A DNA stretch of 64,000 bases from Nitrospira sp. (GTDB lineage: Bacteria; Nitrospirota; Nitrospiria; Nitrospirales; Nitrospiraceae), in assembly GCA_030692565.1 (NCBI GenBank), contig JAUYAO010000008.1, forward strand, positions 19,305-83,304. Direction: 5' to 3'. The position numbers and the translations under genes were made by a program. This document shows positions 37,811-46,763 of the stretch, piece after piece. Position 1 is the first letter of the stretch. The number at the start of each line of letters is the position of its first letter. The notes below the pieces were generated by a model, which saw only the letters and a program-made list of their open reading frames with translations, was not told the origin of the DNA and made no database searches.

Positions 37811-39204
37811 TCGTCGATGATGAAGTCGATGCGCTGGACAACTGTCGCCGCATCTTGAGCCGGTTGGGGTATGACTGTTCGACGGAGCACGATCCGTTGC
37901 GCGCCGTGCAACGGATACAGCTGGAGCGTCCCGATCTGGTCTTTACGGATTTGCGCATGCCGGGCCTTGACGGGATCGGCCTGTTGGTTGAGGCAAAACG
38001 GGTGGATCCCAGGATCAACGTGGTCTTGATGACCGCCTATGCCACCGTGCAGACCGCGGTAGCCTCCATGCGGTATGGCGCCTTGGACTATGTGCTGAAG
38101 CCCTATACCAGTCAGATTTTGGAAGCGGTGGCCAGACGGGCGTTTGAACAGACCGGATCGGCACCCGCCGGCGCTCTCTCCTGGGCCGGTCTCGACGGAC
38201 CGGCGGGGATTTCTGGCACCGGCGATATGAGCGCCATCGGGCGCATTCTTGGGCGGAGCCTGGCGATTCAAGAGGTGAAGGATCTCATCAAGAAAGTTGC
38301 GCGGACGGACGCCAATATTTTGATCTATGGCGAAAGCGGGACGGGTAAGGAATTGGTGGCTCGGGCCATTCATGATGAAAGTGAGCGGACCCGCCAGCCG
38401 TTCATTCCCCTCGATTGTGTCGCCATGCCGGATACGTTGCTTGAATCGGAGTTATTCGGCCATGAGAAGGGGGCGTTTACCGGGGCGCATGCGGCGAAGG
38501 TCGGCCTCTTCGAAATGGCCAATCACGGCACGGTCTTTCTGGACGAAGTCAGCGGAATGAGTCAGGCCCTCCAATCGCGACTGCTTCGCGTGTTGCAGGA
38601 GCGCCATGTGCGTCGTGTGGGCGGGACACGCTATGCGGACATCGACGTCCGGGTGATTGCCGCGTCCAATCGCGATTTGGAAGAAGCCTGCCGAAAGGGC
38701 GAGTTCCGGGAGGATCTGTATTATCGGCTGAACGTGATTCCCATTCTGCTGCCGCCGTTGCGGGAACGTAACGGGGATGTTCAGGTGTTGGCGCAGGAGT
38801 TTCTCACGCGCTATCGCGGGCGGGGGAGCGCCGGGTCAGAAGCTCAGCCGGCGTTCGACCCGGCGGCCCTGGCCTGCTTGAAGGCCCATCCGTGGCCCGG
38901 CAATGTCCGGGAGCTCCAGAATGTGATCGAACGGGTGGCGGCGCTGGCCGATGGACCCACGATTCGGGCCGAGCATCTTCCCGAGCGGATTCGCGCGGCG
39001 CGCGCGGAGGAGTCGTCGGCTGAAGAGGCGGCATCGTACAAACATGCCAAGCAGGAAGTCGTCCGTTCGTTCGAACGCAGTTTTCTCCTGGAGCTTTTGA
39101 AACGCCATGACTGGCACATGAGCAATGCGGCGCAAGAGGCCGGTGTGGATCGTAAAACGATCGAGCGCATGGTCAAGCGGCATGGCCTTCGCGAGCCCGG
39201 TTAG
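37789..39204 (+). CDS. NtrC-family sigma-54-dependent response regulator
   Basis: A 471-residue regulator. The receiver domain has the phospho-acceptor Asp54 (FTDLRMPG). The AAA+ domain has Walker A GESGTGKE from residue 181, the sigma-54 contact loop GAFTGA at 228-233, Walker B HGTVFLDEVSGM, and a C-terminal Fis-type helix-turn-helix (NAAQEAGVDRKTIERMVKRHG). GGAGG precedes the ATG. All parts needed to activate sigma-54 polymerase are present. It is the natural candidate to bind the three ATGGGRC-N6-GTCCCAT sites found near the second regulator and the two multicopper oxidases. Confidence 0.95.
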   Translation: MGAGKILIVDDEVDALDNCRRILSRLGYDCSTEHDPLRAVQRIQLERPDLVFTDLRMPGLDGIGLLVEAKRVDPRINVVLMTAYATVQTAVASMRYGALDYVLKPYTSQILEAVARRAFEQTGSAPAGALSWAGLDGPAGISGTGDMSAIGRILGRSLAIQEVKDLIKKVARTDANILIYGESGTGKELVARAIHDESERTRQPFIPLDCVAMPDTLLESELFGHEKGAFTGAHAAKVGLFEMANHGTVFLDEVSGMSQALQSRLLRVLQERHVRRVGGTRYADIDVRVIAASNRDLEEACRKGEFREDLYYRLNVIPILLPPLRERNGDVQVLAQEFLTRYRGRGSAGSEAQPAFDPAALACLKAHPWPGNVRELQNVIERVAALADGPTIRAEHLPERIRAARAEESSAEEAASYKHAKQEVVRSFERSFLLELLKRHDWHMSNAAQEAGVDRKTIERMVKRHGLREPG

Positions 39205-39339
39205 TGGAATGTGGGCCGCCAGCCGGGGTGAGGTGATCGAGGCTGATCTGGCGGATGTCGATGGATTTATGCTGGAGGCGTAACGCGTTTTCATCGTGCG
39301 GCTTCCTCCCTGTCCGGTATTTCGAGCCCCCCCTGCAAT
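39205..39339. other. Intergenic region downstream of the first regulator
   Basis: The gap between the two regulators is 315 bp in total. Its first 135 bp hold no convincing gene or repeat; a short reading frame at 39255-39479 lacks coding character. The second part contains the palindrome and the -24/-12 promoter listed separately. Confidence 0.5.
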
Positions 39340-39359
39340 ATGGGGCGTCGCAGTCCCAT
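39340..39359. promoter_or_regulatory. Palindromic enhancer site 1 (ATGGGGC-N6-GTCCCAT)
   Basis: A 20-bp inverted repeat, ATGGGGC GTCGCA GTCCCAT. It lies 38 bp upstream of a -24/-12 element and 160 bp upstream of the second regulator's ATG. Two further sites with the same arms and the same 6-bp spacer lie at 40873 and 50251. It is the probable upstream activating sequence for the regulator encoded at 37789. Confidence 0.75.
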
Positions 39360-39397
39360 CAGTTTCCGTACCCATCGACATTTCACGTTCTTCTCAG

Positions 39398-39413
39398 CGG
39401 CATCGCAATTGCT
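39398..39413 (+). promoter_or_regulatory. Sigma-54 (-24/-12) promoter for the second regulator
   Basis: CGGCATCGCAATTGCT, with GG at 39399-39400 and GC at 39411-39412, exactly 10 bp between them. It matches the TGGCAC-N5-TTGCT pattern at GGCA and TTGCT. It lies 106 bp before the second regulator's start codon and just downstream of palindrome 1. Confidence 0.65.
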
Positions 39414-39519
39414 CTATTGCTCTATGGTTTGCAGTGGTCATTTGGAAGTACTTTTTTCGGGGAGTCGGACACAAGCTGATTTCGGCAGAGGGGCGGGCGG
39501 CTGAGGAGTGGGTCGGACG

Positions 39520-40725
39520 ATGGTAGCGGAAAAAATATTGATTGTGGACGATGAACCGGAGGCCATTGAAAATTGCCGCAGGATTCTGAGCCGGCACCGG
39601 TACGAGTGCGTGGCGGAAGCCGATGCCCACCGGGCTCTGGAGATCATCGAGCGGGAACGGCCTCAGGTGTTGCTTACGGACATCCGGATGCCGGGTCTCG
39701 ACGGCATCGAATTGTTGAAGGCTGCTAAGCGCATTGATCCCGCAATCAAAGTGGTGCTGGTGACCGCCTATGCGTCCCTTCAGACCGCGGTGGAGTCCAT
39801 GCGCTTCGGGGCTTTCGATTACCTCGCCAAGCCGTTTACGGGCAAAGAACTGCGCGGAGTGATTCAGCGGGCGCTCGGGGAAGATTCAGTCCATGTGAAT
39901 GAGGAGGAGCCGGCGACAGCTCCACCGGCCTCGCGCGTGAGTCAGATTGTAGCGGCAGAACCGGTACTGGCGGGCGACACTCCCTCGATCTGCGCGGTTC
40001 GCGGTGTGATTGAGCGCATCGCCCAAACGGAGGCTGCCGTGTGGCTGTTGGGTGAAAGCGGGACCGGAAAAGAGCGCATGGCCCGCGTGATTCATGCCGG
40101 CAGTCTTCGTCGGTCCAAACCCTTCATCTCGGTTGACTGTCAGGCCTCAGACGAAGCCCTCGTCGAATGGGAGTTGTTCGGCGGGCTCGCGTCGCAGGGT
40201 GTAAGAGCGGGTAGCGCCAGGACAGGGTTGTTGGAATCTGCGGATGGAGGGACCTTGTTCCTGGATGAAGTTGAGGCTCTGAGTGTGCGGCTCCAGGCCA
40301 AGCTCCTGCGGGTGTTGAAAGAGCGACGGGGACGCCGAGGAAACGGGGCCACCTTCTATCCGCTGGATGCGCGGGTCGTGGCCGCGTCCACGCATGATCT
40401 TCGAAAGGCCTGCCATGCCGGGGAGTTTCGAGAGGATCTCTATCAATATCTGAGCATTGTGCCGATCGTGGTGCCGCCGTTGCGTCAACGTGTGGAGGAT
40501 ATCGATCTCCTGTCGCGTCGATTCATGGAGCCGCTGTGGCTCAGGAAACATCGGACGCTGCCTTCTGTATTCGGCTTTACTCCGGACGCGCTGGCCCGGT
40601 TGAGTGAGTATAGCTGGCCCGGCAACGTGCACGAACTGCAGCGCGTGGCAGAGCGCGCGGTCGTATTGGCCGATGGGCCGGTCATCGATCGCTCGTACCT
40701 TCCCGATAATATTCAGGCTGAGTAA
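39520..40725 (+). CDS. Degenerate NtrC-like regulator lacking GAFTGA and the DNA-binding domain
   Basis: A 401-residue paralogue of the upstream regulator. The receiver domain is well conserved (Asp54 in LLTDIRMPG). The AAA+ domain keeps Walker A (GESGTGKE from residue 178) and Walker B (GGTLFLDEVEAL). The segment that should hold GAFTGA reads GLASQGVRAGSARTG, and the protein ends right after the AAA+ domain (DNIQAE) with no Fis-type helix-turn-helix. It should therefore neither contact sigma-54 normally nor bind DNA itself. It could modulate the full regulator by mixed oligomers or by competing for phosphate. GAGGAG precedes the ATG. Confidence 0.88.
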   Translation: MVAEKILIVDDEPEAIENCRRILSRHRYECVAEADAHRALEIIERERPQVLLTDIRMPGLDGIELLKAAKRIDPAIKVVLVTAYASLQTAVESMRFGAFDYLAKPFTGKELRGVIQRALGEDSVHVNEEEPATAPPASRVSQIVAAEPVLAGDTPSICAVRGVIERIAQTEAAVWLLGESGTGKERMARVIHAGSLRRSKPFISVDCQASDEALVEWELFGGLASQGVRAGSARTGLLESADGGTLFLDEVEALSVRLQAKLLRVLKERRGRRGNGATFYPLDARVVAASTHDLRKACHAGEFREDLYQYLSIVPIVVPPLRQRVEDIDLLSRRFMEPLWLRKHRTLPSVFGFTPDALARLSEYSWPGNVHELQRVAERAVVLADGPVIDRSYLPDNIQAE

Positions 40726-40872
40726 TCCCCGTTTCCGCCTCCATGCCCGGTCTCTCGATCTGACGGTCATTTGTACCGCGCCGCCACAGTTCCACACCGT
40801 CCTCTGCATAAAACGATGGACAGCGCTATCCGATTGATTTTATTTCGTGCTTTGCCGTTCACCCGTTTCGTG

Positions 40873-40892
40873 ATGGGACAGCGAAGTCCCAT
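40873..40892. promoter_or_regulatory. Palindromic enhancer site 2 (ATGGGAC-N6-GTCCCAT)
   Basis: ATGGGAC AGCGAA GTCCCAT is a perfect 7-bp inverted repeat with a 6-bp spacer. It is 96 bp upstream of the -24/-12 element at 40989, a typical enhancer distance for NtrC-type activators. It lies in the 500-bp gap between the second regulator and the first oxidase; the rest of that gap holds the promoter and leader listed below and no gene. Confidence 0.8.
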
Positions 40893-40988
40893 TCTCCGAA
40901 AAACTTCTTCATACGGGGCAGCATGGCCGAGAGCCTGGAAACCAGCATGGGCAGCGGGATTTGGCTGGTCGTCCTGTCCCAATGCGGA

Positions 40989-41004
40989 TGGCACTGTTAT
41001 TGCG
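40989..41004 (+). promoter_or_regulatory. Sigma-54 (-24/-12) promoter of multicopper-oxidase cluster 1
   Basis: TGGCACTGTTATTGCG. The -24 TGGCAC and -12 TTGC elements are perfect, with the required 10-bp GG-to-GC spacing. The expected transcript start is near 41015, 3-4 nt before the structured leader element and about 210 nt before the oxidase ATG. Confidence 0.85.
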
Positions 41005-41017
41005 CTAGGAGTCTCAC

Positions 41018-41088
41018 GCTGGTGAAGGAGCAGTTGTTTGGACCGGCCTCCGAATAACCGGCATCTCTGGGAGATGCCCTTCACCAGC
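41018..41088 (+). ncRNA. Candidate structured cis-regulatory leader RNA, copy 1
   Basis: A perfect 11-bp closing stem, GCTGGTGAAGG (41018-41028) with CCTTCACCAGC (41078-41088), encloses 49 nt. Inside are the block GGACCGGCCTCC at 41040-41051, a possible CCGG/CCGG helix, and a 7-bp hairpin GCATCTC-TGG-GAGATGC (41061-41077). The same stem and block occur in the leader of the second oxidase. GCCTCC (41046-41051) is complementary to the oxidase Shine-Dalgarno GGAGGC (41214-41219), suggesting translational control. The downstream TTATTGTTTTT could alternatively make it a terminator, but copy 2 lacks that T-run. Confidence 0.6.
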
Positions 41089-41225
41089 CCTTATTGTTTT
41101 TGGAACGAAGCATGTTCGCCGGCAGCGGCGAGGCCGGCGAGAGTCGTGGACGATCGCAGCGGGGCAGGGTCAATCTCAGCCCGCCGTCCGGAAGAGGGGC
41201 GGCGGTGGAAGAAGGAGGCTGTAGT

Positions 41226-44200
41226 ATGAGAAAGGTATCGGGTTCGCGCAGTTGCCGCGCTCACCGCATGGCAGCAAGTCTGCCGGCAGCGCTGCTCGTC
41301 AGCAGTCTGCTGGCATCCCCGATGGGACTGGCCGCAGACCAGCATGGCCACCACGGCGACGTGGGGGAGGCATCGGCGGAGAAAGTGATTTATCGCGAGG
41401 GCGGATCGGTCTTGCATGACCGCATGATGGAGGAGGTCAAGCGTCAGCAGGAATCGATCGGTCAAAAAGGCGGCTACAGCACAGGCGCCAACAGTCACAT
41501 GTTGCAGCAGGGTGTCCTCCTGGTGACGGAGGATCCGGCGAAAGTCGCAGTGTCGGGCGGGCAGCGCTGTCCGGCTACCGCTCCAGTGAAAGACTATCAC
41601 GTCTCGGCGATCAACATCGAAATCACGCTGAGCCGGTTCCTCGACTATTTCCCCGGCTACATGTATGTGCTGACGGAGAACGTCGAGAAGGCCCGCGGTG
41701 AAGAATCCGTGAACAAGGCGGCGCGGGACAAGGACAACGATCCCGGCGCCTCGACGAACGGGTTGCAGGGCGACATCATCCAGCCCCTCGTGATCCGGGC
41801 CAACCAGGGCGATTGTCTCAAGCTCACGTTGCACAACGACATCAAGGAAGAGCCGACGAATCTCGTGATCAACGGCTCGTCGATGGTGGTGGCGGCGACC
41901 GGCAAGCCGGCGACGCCGTCAAATGCAGACGCCACTGTACAGCCGGGCGCCAGCCAGGCGTTCGAGTGGTACATCAAGCCGGACACCCAGGAGGGTGCTC
42001 GGTTCCTCCGGTCGCATGCGTCACGCGACCAGTTCAACCAGGGCTTGATCGGTATGCTCGTCGTGGAGCCGCGCGGCTCACGCTATCTCAGCCCGTTCGA
42101 CGGCCAGCCGATGGCCAGCGGGTGGGAAGTCATGATCGAAGATCCGAACGGCGCGGACTTCCGCGAGTTCGCGATTTTCTATCATGAAGCCGGCGACGAA
42201 GCGTTCCGCCTCTTGAACAAGAAGGGCGAAATGCTGCCCCAACGTGATCCCCACACCGACTCGTACCGCCCCGGTGCGAGGCTGCTGAACTATCGCAGTG
42301 AACCGCACGGGACGCGCATCGAGTTGCAGGCCCACATGGGCTTCTACGGCGATGAGTCCATGGCCTACGGGTCCTACACGTTCGGCGACCCGGCCACGAC
42401 CGTTCCTCGATCCTATCTCGGCGATCCGGCCAAGTTCCGGATGGCGGGCGGGTCGGAAATCGTGCACTCACACCATCTGCACGGCGGCTCCATCCGCTGG
42501 GCGCGCCAGCCGGGCAACAGCAATCTCGACTTCGCGGCCTCCAGCAACGGGCCGGTGAAGTTCCCGCTCATCAGCGACACCTCCGATCGGTTGGACGTCC
42601 AATCCATCGGTCCGACGGAGATCTACGATCAGGTGATCGAAGGCGGATCGGGTGGCTTGCAGGCATTGGCCGGCGAGTTCGTGTTCCATTGCCACATCCC
42701 GCAGCACTATGTGACGGGCATGTGGGGCTTCTGGCGCGTGTACAACACGCTGCAGCAGCCGGGCTTCCAGACCGACGTGATGAAGCCGTTGGTCGAATTA
42801 CCGGACCGGATCGGCCGCATGAAGGCGGGTCTGTCGAGCGACAAGCTCGTCGGGACCACGGTCGATTGGTACGGCGGCAAGAAGTTCGAAATCACCAAGG
42901 ACAAGACCGATTGGAAGGCGACTCCGGCCAAGGTCTCGGTGAAGGATTGGGTTGAAATGCAGTTGCCGCCGCAAGGCAAGCCGGGTCACAAGAACACCGA
43001 GAAGGAACAGACCTTGGCCTACGATTCGACGGTCAACGACTGGGGGTGGGACGGCGCCAAGGCGCTCACCGAGCCGGAGACCGGGTATGACTGGGTGAAC
43101 TATAAGTCGCCGACACCGGGGAAGCGGACGGATATCCTGTTCGATCCGCGCAGCGGGAAGCTGTCCTGGCCGTGGCTGAGGCCGCATCTCGGACGGCGCG
43201 TGCCCTTCTCACCGAGCCACAGCGGCGCGCCGTGGCTGGAGCCGATCCATCGGCGCGAGGACGGCAGTAACTCGACGGAGCCGTCCAAGCCGGGGGAAAA
43301 CGGGCCCTGGAGCTTGTGTCCGGAAGGGGCTCCTCTCAAGAAGTTCAACATCCACGCGATCACCTTGCCGATCACGTTGAAGCAGGCGACGGCCAAGACA
43401 CCGGCGATCGTGGATCCGGATGGATTGCTCTATGTGCTGCATGAAGAAGAGCAGGAAGTCCGGAAGAATCCGGCCAAACAGATGCCGCTGGTGATCCGCG
43501 GCAACGTGCAAGATTGCATCGACGTCGTGTACAAGAGCGAGTTGAAAGATGATGCGCGGCAAGGGTTCTCCAGCAAGACGAACCTGCACCCGCACATGTT
43601 CCAGTTCGACACGCAGGCGTCGGACGGTCCCATCATCGGCTTCTCCTATGAGATGTCGTTGCGGCCCTTCACGATTCTGAAGGACGAGCATCCTGGCAAA
43701 GGCATGCCGGTTCCGATGAACACGACGCTGGACGCGGATGCCGCGAAGGGCGCGACCAGCATCAAGGTGAAGGATGCCTCCCGGTTCCACGTCAAGACCG
43801 AATTGGGCGTGGGCATGGACGAAGTGGAGGGATTCGAATCGGCCCGCATCAGCAAGATCGACGGCAACACCATCACCTTCGAGCGGCCGCTGAAGTATGA
43901 GCACAAGAAAGGCGAGATTGCGTCCGTGGAATGGATCCGCGAGCGCTGGTATGTGGACGCCGATTTCGGCACCACCTTCTGGCACGACCATGTGTTCGGC
44001 CTGGACGGCTGGGGCCACGGCTTCTACTCCACCTTCATCGCCGAACCGCCGCGGTCCACCTATCATGACCCGGTGACCGGGAAAGAGCTGCGGAGCGGGC
44101 CGGTGGCGGACATTCACACTACCGAGCCGGTGTCCGCGCATATCCGGGGCTCCTTCCGTGAAATCGTGACGCAGGTCATGGATTCCAATCCCCGGACCTC

Positions 44201-45977
44201 GGAGCTGATCACGGCCGATAATCCACAGGCGAGAGTGGGGGCCGTTTCGGTGGACGGGACTCCGTCCGCGGTCTATCCGGCCAAACTCAACCTGTCGCCG
44301 ATGAAGTTTTTGAACGGCGGCGAAGCGACGACCGGGGGCGGCTTCAATATGCGCGTGGAGCCGTTGTCGGTGCGGTTAGCGAACAATCCCGATCCGTCGC
44401 AGCTGTTCAGCAGCCGGATCCACGGCGATCCCGAGACCCCGATGTTGCGGGCGTACCTGGGCGATCCGATCGTGGTCCGGTTGATCGAAGGATCGGCCAA
44501 TGAAGTGCATTCCTGGCACATCAGCGGCCACTGGTTCCCGATGGAGCGGTACAGCAAGAACTCCATTCCCAGGAGTTCGCTGCACGTGGTGATCGGCGAG
44601 CGGTACGATGCGGCCATTCCGGCCGCAGGAGGACCGCAACAGATGGCGGGCGACTACCCCTACTACAGCGGTCGCGCGTCGCATTTCGTGGAAGGCAGCT
44701 GGGGCCTCTTCCGGGTGCTGGATAAAGCGGATGCCACACTGAGGCCGCTGCCGGGCCGTGAAGAGATTCCGCAGTCGGCCAAGTCCGTCTGCCCGGCCGA
44801 TGCGCCGGTGAAGAGCTTCAACGTGGCCGCCATCGACAAGGCGATTCGCTACAACAAGGGAACGCCCGGCGTGATGGAGGTGGATCTGGAGCGGAAGATG
44901 GTGTTGGGCAACGAGACCGGCAAGATGTACGTGCTCGAAGGCGAAAAGACCAAGGTCGCCGCGGGCAGCATTGAACCGAGCCCGTTGACCCTGCACGTGA
45001 ACGTGGGCGATTGCATCAAGGTCAATCTCAAGAACGAGATGGCCAAGGAGCGGGCCGGGTTCCATGTGGACATGCTGGCATACGATCCCAAGGAATCGAT
45101 GGGGATCAACGCCGGGAACAACCCCGGCGACCAGACGGTCGCGCCGGGGCAGAGCCGGACCTACACGTTCTTCGCTCATCCGGAGTTCGGGGAGAACGCC
45201 GCCCTGATTCAGGACTGGGGGAATGTGATTGAGAATCCGCGGAACGGGCTCTTCGGAGCGATCGTCATCGGCCCGAAGGGATCGCAGTATCGCGATCCGG
45301 TGACCGGCGACGATCTGGCCCAGAAGAGTTCCTGGAAGGCGGACGTGATTGTGGATCGGAGCCTGCCGGGCAACATGGCTCGACAGAACTATCGGTCCTT
45401 CGCGCTCCTGTTCCAGGACGAGGACAACATCATCGGCACCAGCTTCATGCCCTATATCCAAAAGGTGGCAGGCGTGACGGCGGTGAACTACCGGTCCGAG
45501 CCGACCGATTACCGGACCGAGAAAGGCTGTGCGTACAGCGAAGTGTTTGCCTGCGTGAAGACGGGCGACCAGCCGGTGACGCCGAGCATCGCGGCGCATG
45601 TCGGCGACCCGGTCGTGATTCACGTGCTGGGCGCCTTCAGCGAACAGGTGCAACTGTTCAGCGTGTCGGGCCATGAGTGGAAGCACGAGCCCTACATGAG
45701 CGGAGCGGATCTCGTGAGCACGATGGAGTTCGGCGGCGCCGAGGTCATCAATGCCTGGCTGCATGGCGGGGCCGGAGGTCCGAACGGGATCCCTGGCAAC
45801 TATCTGTGGCTGAACCAGAGGCCGGGGTATCTCGATGCCGGTCACTGGGGGACGCTGACGGTGCTCGACCGCGACAGCCGCGCGATCCTGCCGTTGGCCG
45901 GACAAGCGCCGGCCACGCAACAGGCGGAGCAGACGGCTCCGGTCCAATCAGTGCCGGTCTCTATGAAGACCAACTAA
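41226..45977 (+). CDS. Giant exported multicopper oxidase 1 (multi-cupredoxin, permuted copper motifs)
   Basis: 1583 residues from the ATG at 41226, which has AGGAGG upstream and a signal peptide after it (ALLVSSLLASPMGLAA). A His-rich DQHGHHG follows. Several cupredoxin domains are present. The copper motifs are HSHHLH at 414-419 (HxxHxH), HCHIPQHYVTGM at 488-499 (HCHx3Hx4M, type 1 site), LHPHMFQFD with His788/790, and WHDHVFG with His920/922. So the HxxHxH/HCH half comes before the two HxH motifs, the reverse of ordinary three-domain oxidases. Later domains have HSWHISGHW near 1095 and FAHPEF near 1318. Its size is like MofA-type manganese oxidases. The substrate is not shown by the sequence; metal oxidation is an inference. 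Confidence 0.85.
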   Translation: MRKVSGSRSCRAHRMAASLPAALLVSSLLASPMGLAADQHGHHGDVGEASAEKVIYREGGSVLHDRMMEEVKRQQESIGQKGGYSTGANSHMLQQGVLLVTEDPAKVAVSGGQRCPATAPVKDYHVSAINIEITLSRFLDYFPGYMYVLTENVEKARGEESVNKAARDKDNDPGASTNGLQGDIIQPLVIRANQGDCLKLTLHNDIKEEPTNLVINGSSMVVAATGKPATPSNADATVQPGASQAFEWYIKPDTQEGARFLRSHASRDQFNQGLIGMLVVEPRGSRYLSPFDGQPMASGWEVMIEDPNGADFREFAIFYHEAGDEAFRLLNKKGEMLPQRDPHTDSYRPGARLLNYRSEPHGTRIELQAHMGFYGDESMAYGSYTFGDPATTVPRSYLGDPAKFRMAGGSEIVHSHHLHGGSIRWARQPGNSNLDFAASSNGPVKFPLISDTSDRLDVQSIGPTEIYDQVIEGGSGGLQALAGEFVFHCHIPQHYVTGMWGFWRVYNTLQQPGFQTDVMKPLVELPDRIGRMKAGLSSDKLVGTTVDWYGGKKFEITKDKTDWKATPAKVSVKDWVEMQLPPQGKPGHKNTEKEQTLAYDSTVNDWGWDGAKALTEPETGYDWVNYKSPTPGKRTDILFDPRSGKLSWPWLRPHLGRRVPFSPSHSGAPWLEPIHRREDGSNSTEPSKPGENGPWSLCPEGAPLKKFNIHAITLPITLKQATAKTPAIVDPDGLLYVLHEEEQEVRKNPAKQMPLVIRGNVQDCIDVVYKSELKDDARQGFSSKTNLHPHMFQFDTQASDGPIIGFSYEMSLRPFTILKDEHPGKGMPVPMNTTLDADAAKGATSIKVKDASRFHVKTELGVGMDEVEGFESARISKIDGNTITFERPLKYEHKKGEIASVEWIRERWYVDADFGTTFWHDHVFGLDGWGHGFYSTFIAEPPRSTYHDPVTGKELRSGPVADIHTTEPVSAHIRGSFREIVTQVMDSNPRTSELITADNPQARVGAVSVDGTPSAVYPAKLNLSPMKFLNGGEATTGGGFNMRVEPLSVRLANNPDPSQLFSSRIHGDPETPMLRAYLGDPIVVRLIEGSANEVHSWHISGHWFPMERYSKNSIPRSSLHVVIGERYDAAIPAAGGPQQMAGDYPYYSGRASHFVEGSWGLFRVLDKADATLRPLPGREEIPQSAKSVCPADAPVKSFNVAAIDKAIRYNKGTPGVMEVDLERKMVLGNETGKMYVLEGEKTKVAAGSIEPSPLTLHVNVGDCIKVNLKNEMAKERAGFHVDMLAYDPKESMGINAGNNPGDQTVAPGQSRTYTFFAHPEFGENAALIQDWGNVIENPRNGLFGAIVIGPKGSQYRDPVTGDDLAQKSSWKADVIVDRSLPGNMARQNYRSFALLFQDEDNIIGTSFMPYIQKVAGVTAVNYRSEPTDYRTEKGCAYSEVFACVKTGDQPVTPSIAAHVGDPVVIHVLGAFSEQVQLFSVSGHEWKHEPYMSGADLVSTMEFGGAEVINAWLHGGAGGPNGIPGNYLWLNQRPGYLDAGHWGTLTVLDRDSRAILPLAGQAPATQQAEQTAPVQSVPVSMKTN

Positions 45978-46001
45978 CTCGACACGGAGTCGAGTGGGCA
46001 G

Positions 46002-46040
46002 ACGGGGGAATCCGGCAGTGTTTAAACCGGGTTCCCCCGT
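46002..46040 (+). terminator. Hairpin terminator or attenuator after oxidase 1
   Basis: The stem ACGGGGGAA (46002-46010) pairs with TTCCCCCGT (46032-46040), extended by CCGG/CCGG inside, and is followed by a short TTTCATT. It lies 25 nt after the oxidase stop and before the rest of the cluster, so it may lower expression of the downstream genes relative to the oxidase. A small CTCGAC/GTCGAG hairpin precedes it. A similar structure follows oxidase 2. Confidence 0.65.
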
Positions 46041-46154
46041 TTCATTCAGCGTCCGGTTGGCGGCTTGGGCGCCCGTGGGGGAGCATCTTATTGGCATCCA
46101 TTGGGATCGAGAGAGTCCGGCTCGGGCATACAGCCGGACGAGCGTAGGCACAGC

Positions 46155-46742
46155 ATGGGTGTGGAACGACGAAATGACGGGTGGCGGCTTGTGGTTCTCG
46201 TACTGTTGGCTGGGGCGTGGGCGGCGCCGGGCTGGGCAGGGGATTTTTCCGCCGAGCGCATGCTGAAGCATGGCAAGGCGGTGGTGATGGCGCATGTCAA
46301 CGCCAAGCAGGACCGGTGGCGGCTGGAGTTCGCGCAGCCGCAGGGCGTCGCCAGTGTGGCGATTGTGCGGATGGATCTCGGCGTGGCCTGGCTGATTGTG
46401 TCTCAGCGGCGGCAGTATCTGGAGGTACCGATCGCTCCGGCCTACCGGCTGGAGTTCGGAGAGCATATGGAGGGGGAGCAGTCGAGGGAATTGGTTGGCG
46501 AGCAGGCCTTGAACGGGTATCTCACGGAGCTGTTTGATGTGGTGGTGGCGGAGCGCGCAGAGAGCCGGCATTATTATCGGTGGATCACGAAAGTCGAACG
46601 GTTTCCGGTCAAGACCGTGAGCAAGGAAGGCGATTGGTCGGAGGAGTACCGCCATCTCATCTTTACGGAGCAGACGCCATTGCTGTTTGAGCTGCCGCAA
46701 CGGTTGGACCGGGCGAATCCGCCGGCGAATATCCACCATTAG
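46155..46742 (+). CDS. Exported protein of oxidase cluster 1, unknown function
   Basis: 195 residues from the ATG at 46155, with a signal peptide (LVVLVLLAGAWAAPGWAG). The mature part is mostly beta-strand (MLKHGKAVVMAHV, SVAIVRMDLGVAWLIV, YLEVPIAPAYRLEF). It recalls lipoprotein-carrier-like or DUF4412-like periplasmic folds, but I cannot assign a family. It is the only member of cluster 1 without a counterpart in cluster 2. It precedes the cupredoxin-like gene by 21 nt. Confidence 0.6.
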   Translation: MGVERRNDGWRLVVLVLLAGAWAAPGWAGDFSAERMLKHGKAVVMAHVNAKQDRWRLEFAQPQGVASVAIVRMDLGVAWLIVSQRRQYLEVPIAPAYRLEFGEHMEGEQSRELVGEQALNGYLTELFDVVVAERAESRHYYRWITKVERFPVKTVSKEGDWSEEYRHLIFTEQTPLLFELPQRLDRANPPANIHH

Positions 46743-46763
46743 CCTCAAGGAGAGGAGACGCAG

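Noticed and set aside
41018..41105. Intrinsic terminator interpretation of the oxidase 1 leader stem
   Set aside because: The stem plus TTATTGTTTTT could terminate, but copy 2 keeps the stem and core block without a T-run, so a regulatory RNA fits both better. Not fully excluded.
44376..45947. Long minus-strand reading frame (523 codons) opposite oxidase 1
   Set aside because: It mirrors the real gene in a high-GC sequence, is full of Arg/His/Pro, has no recognisable motif, and the plus strand carries a conserved oxidase.
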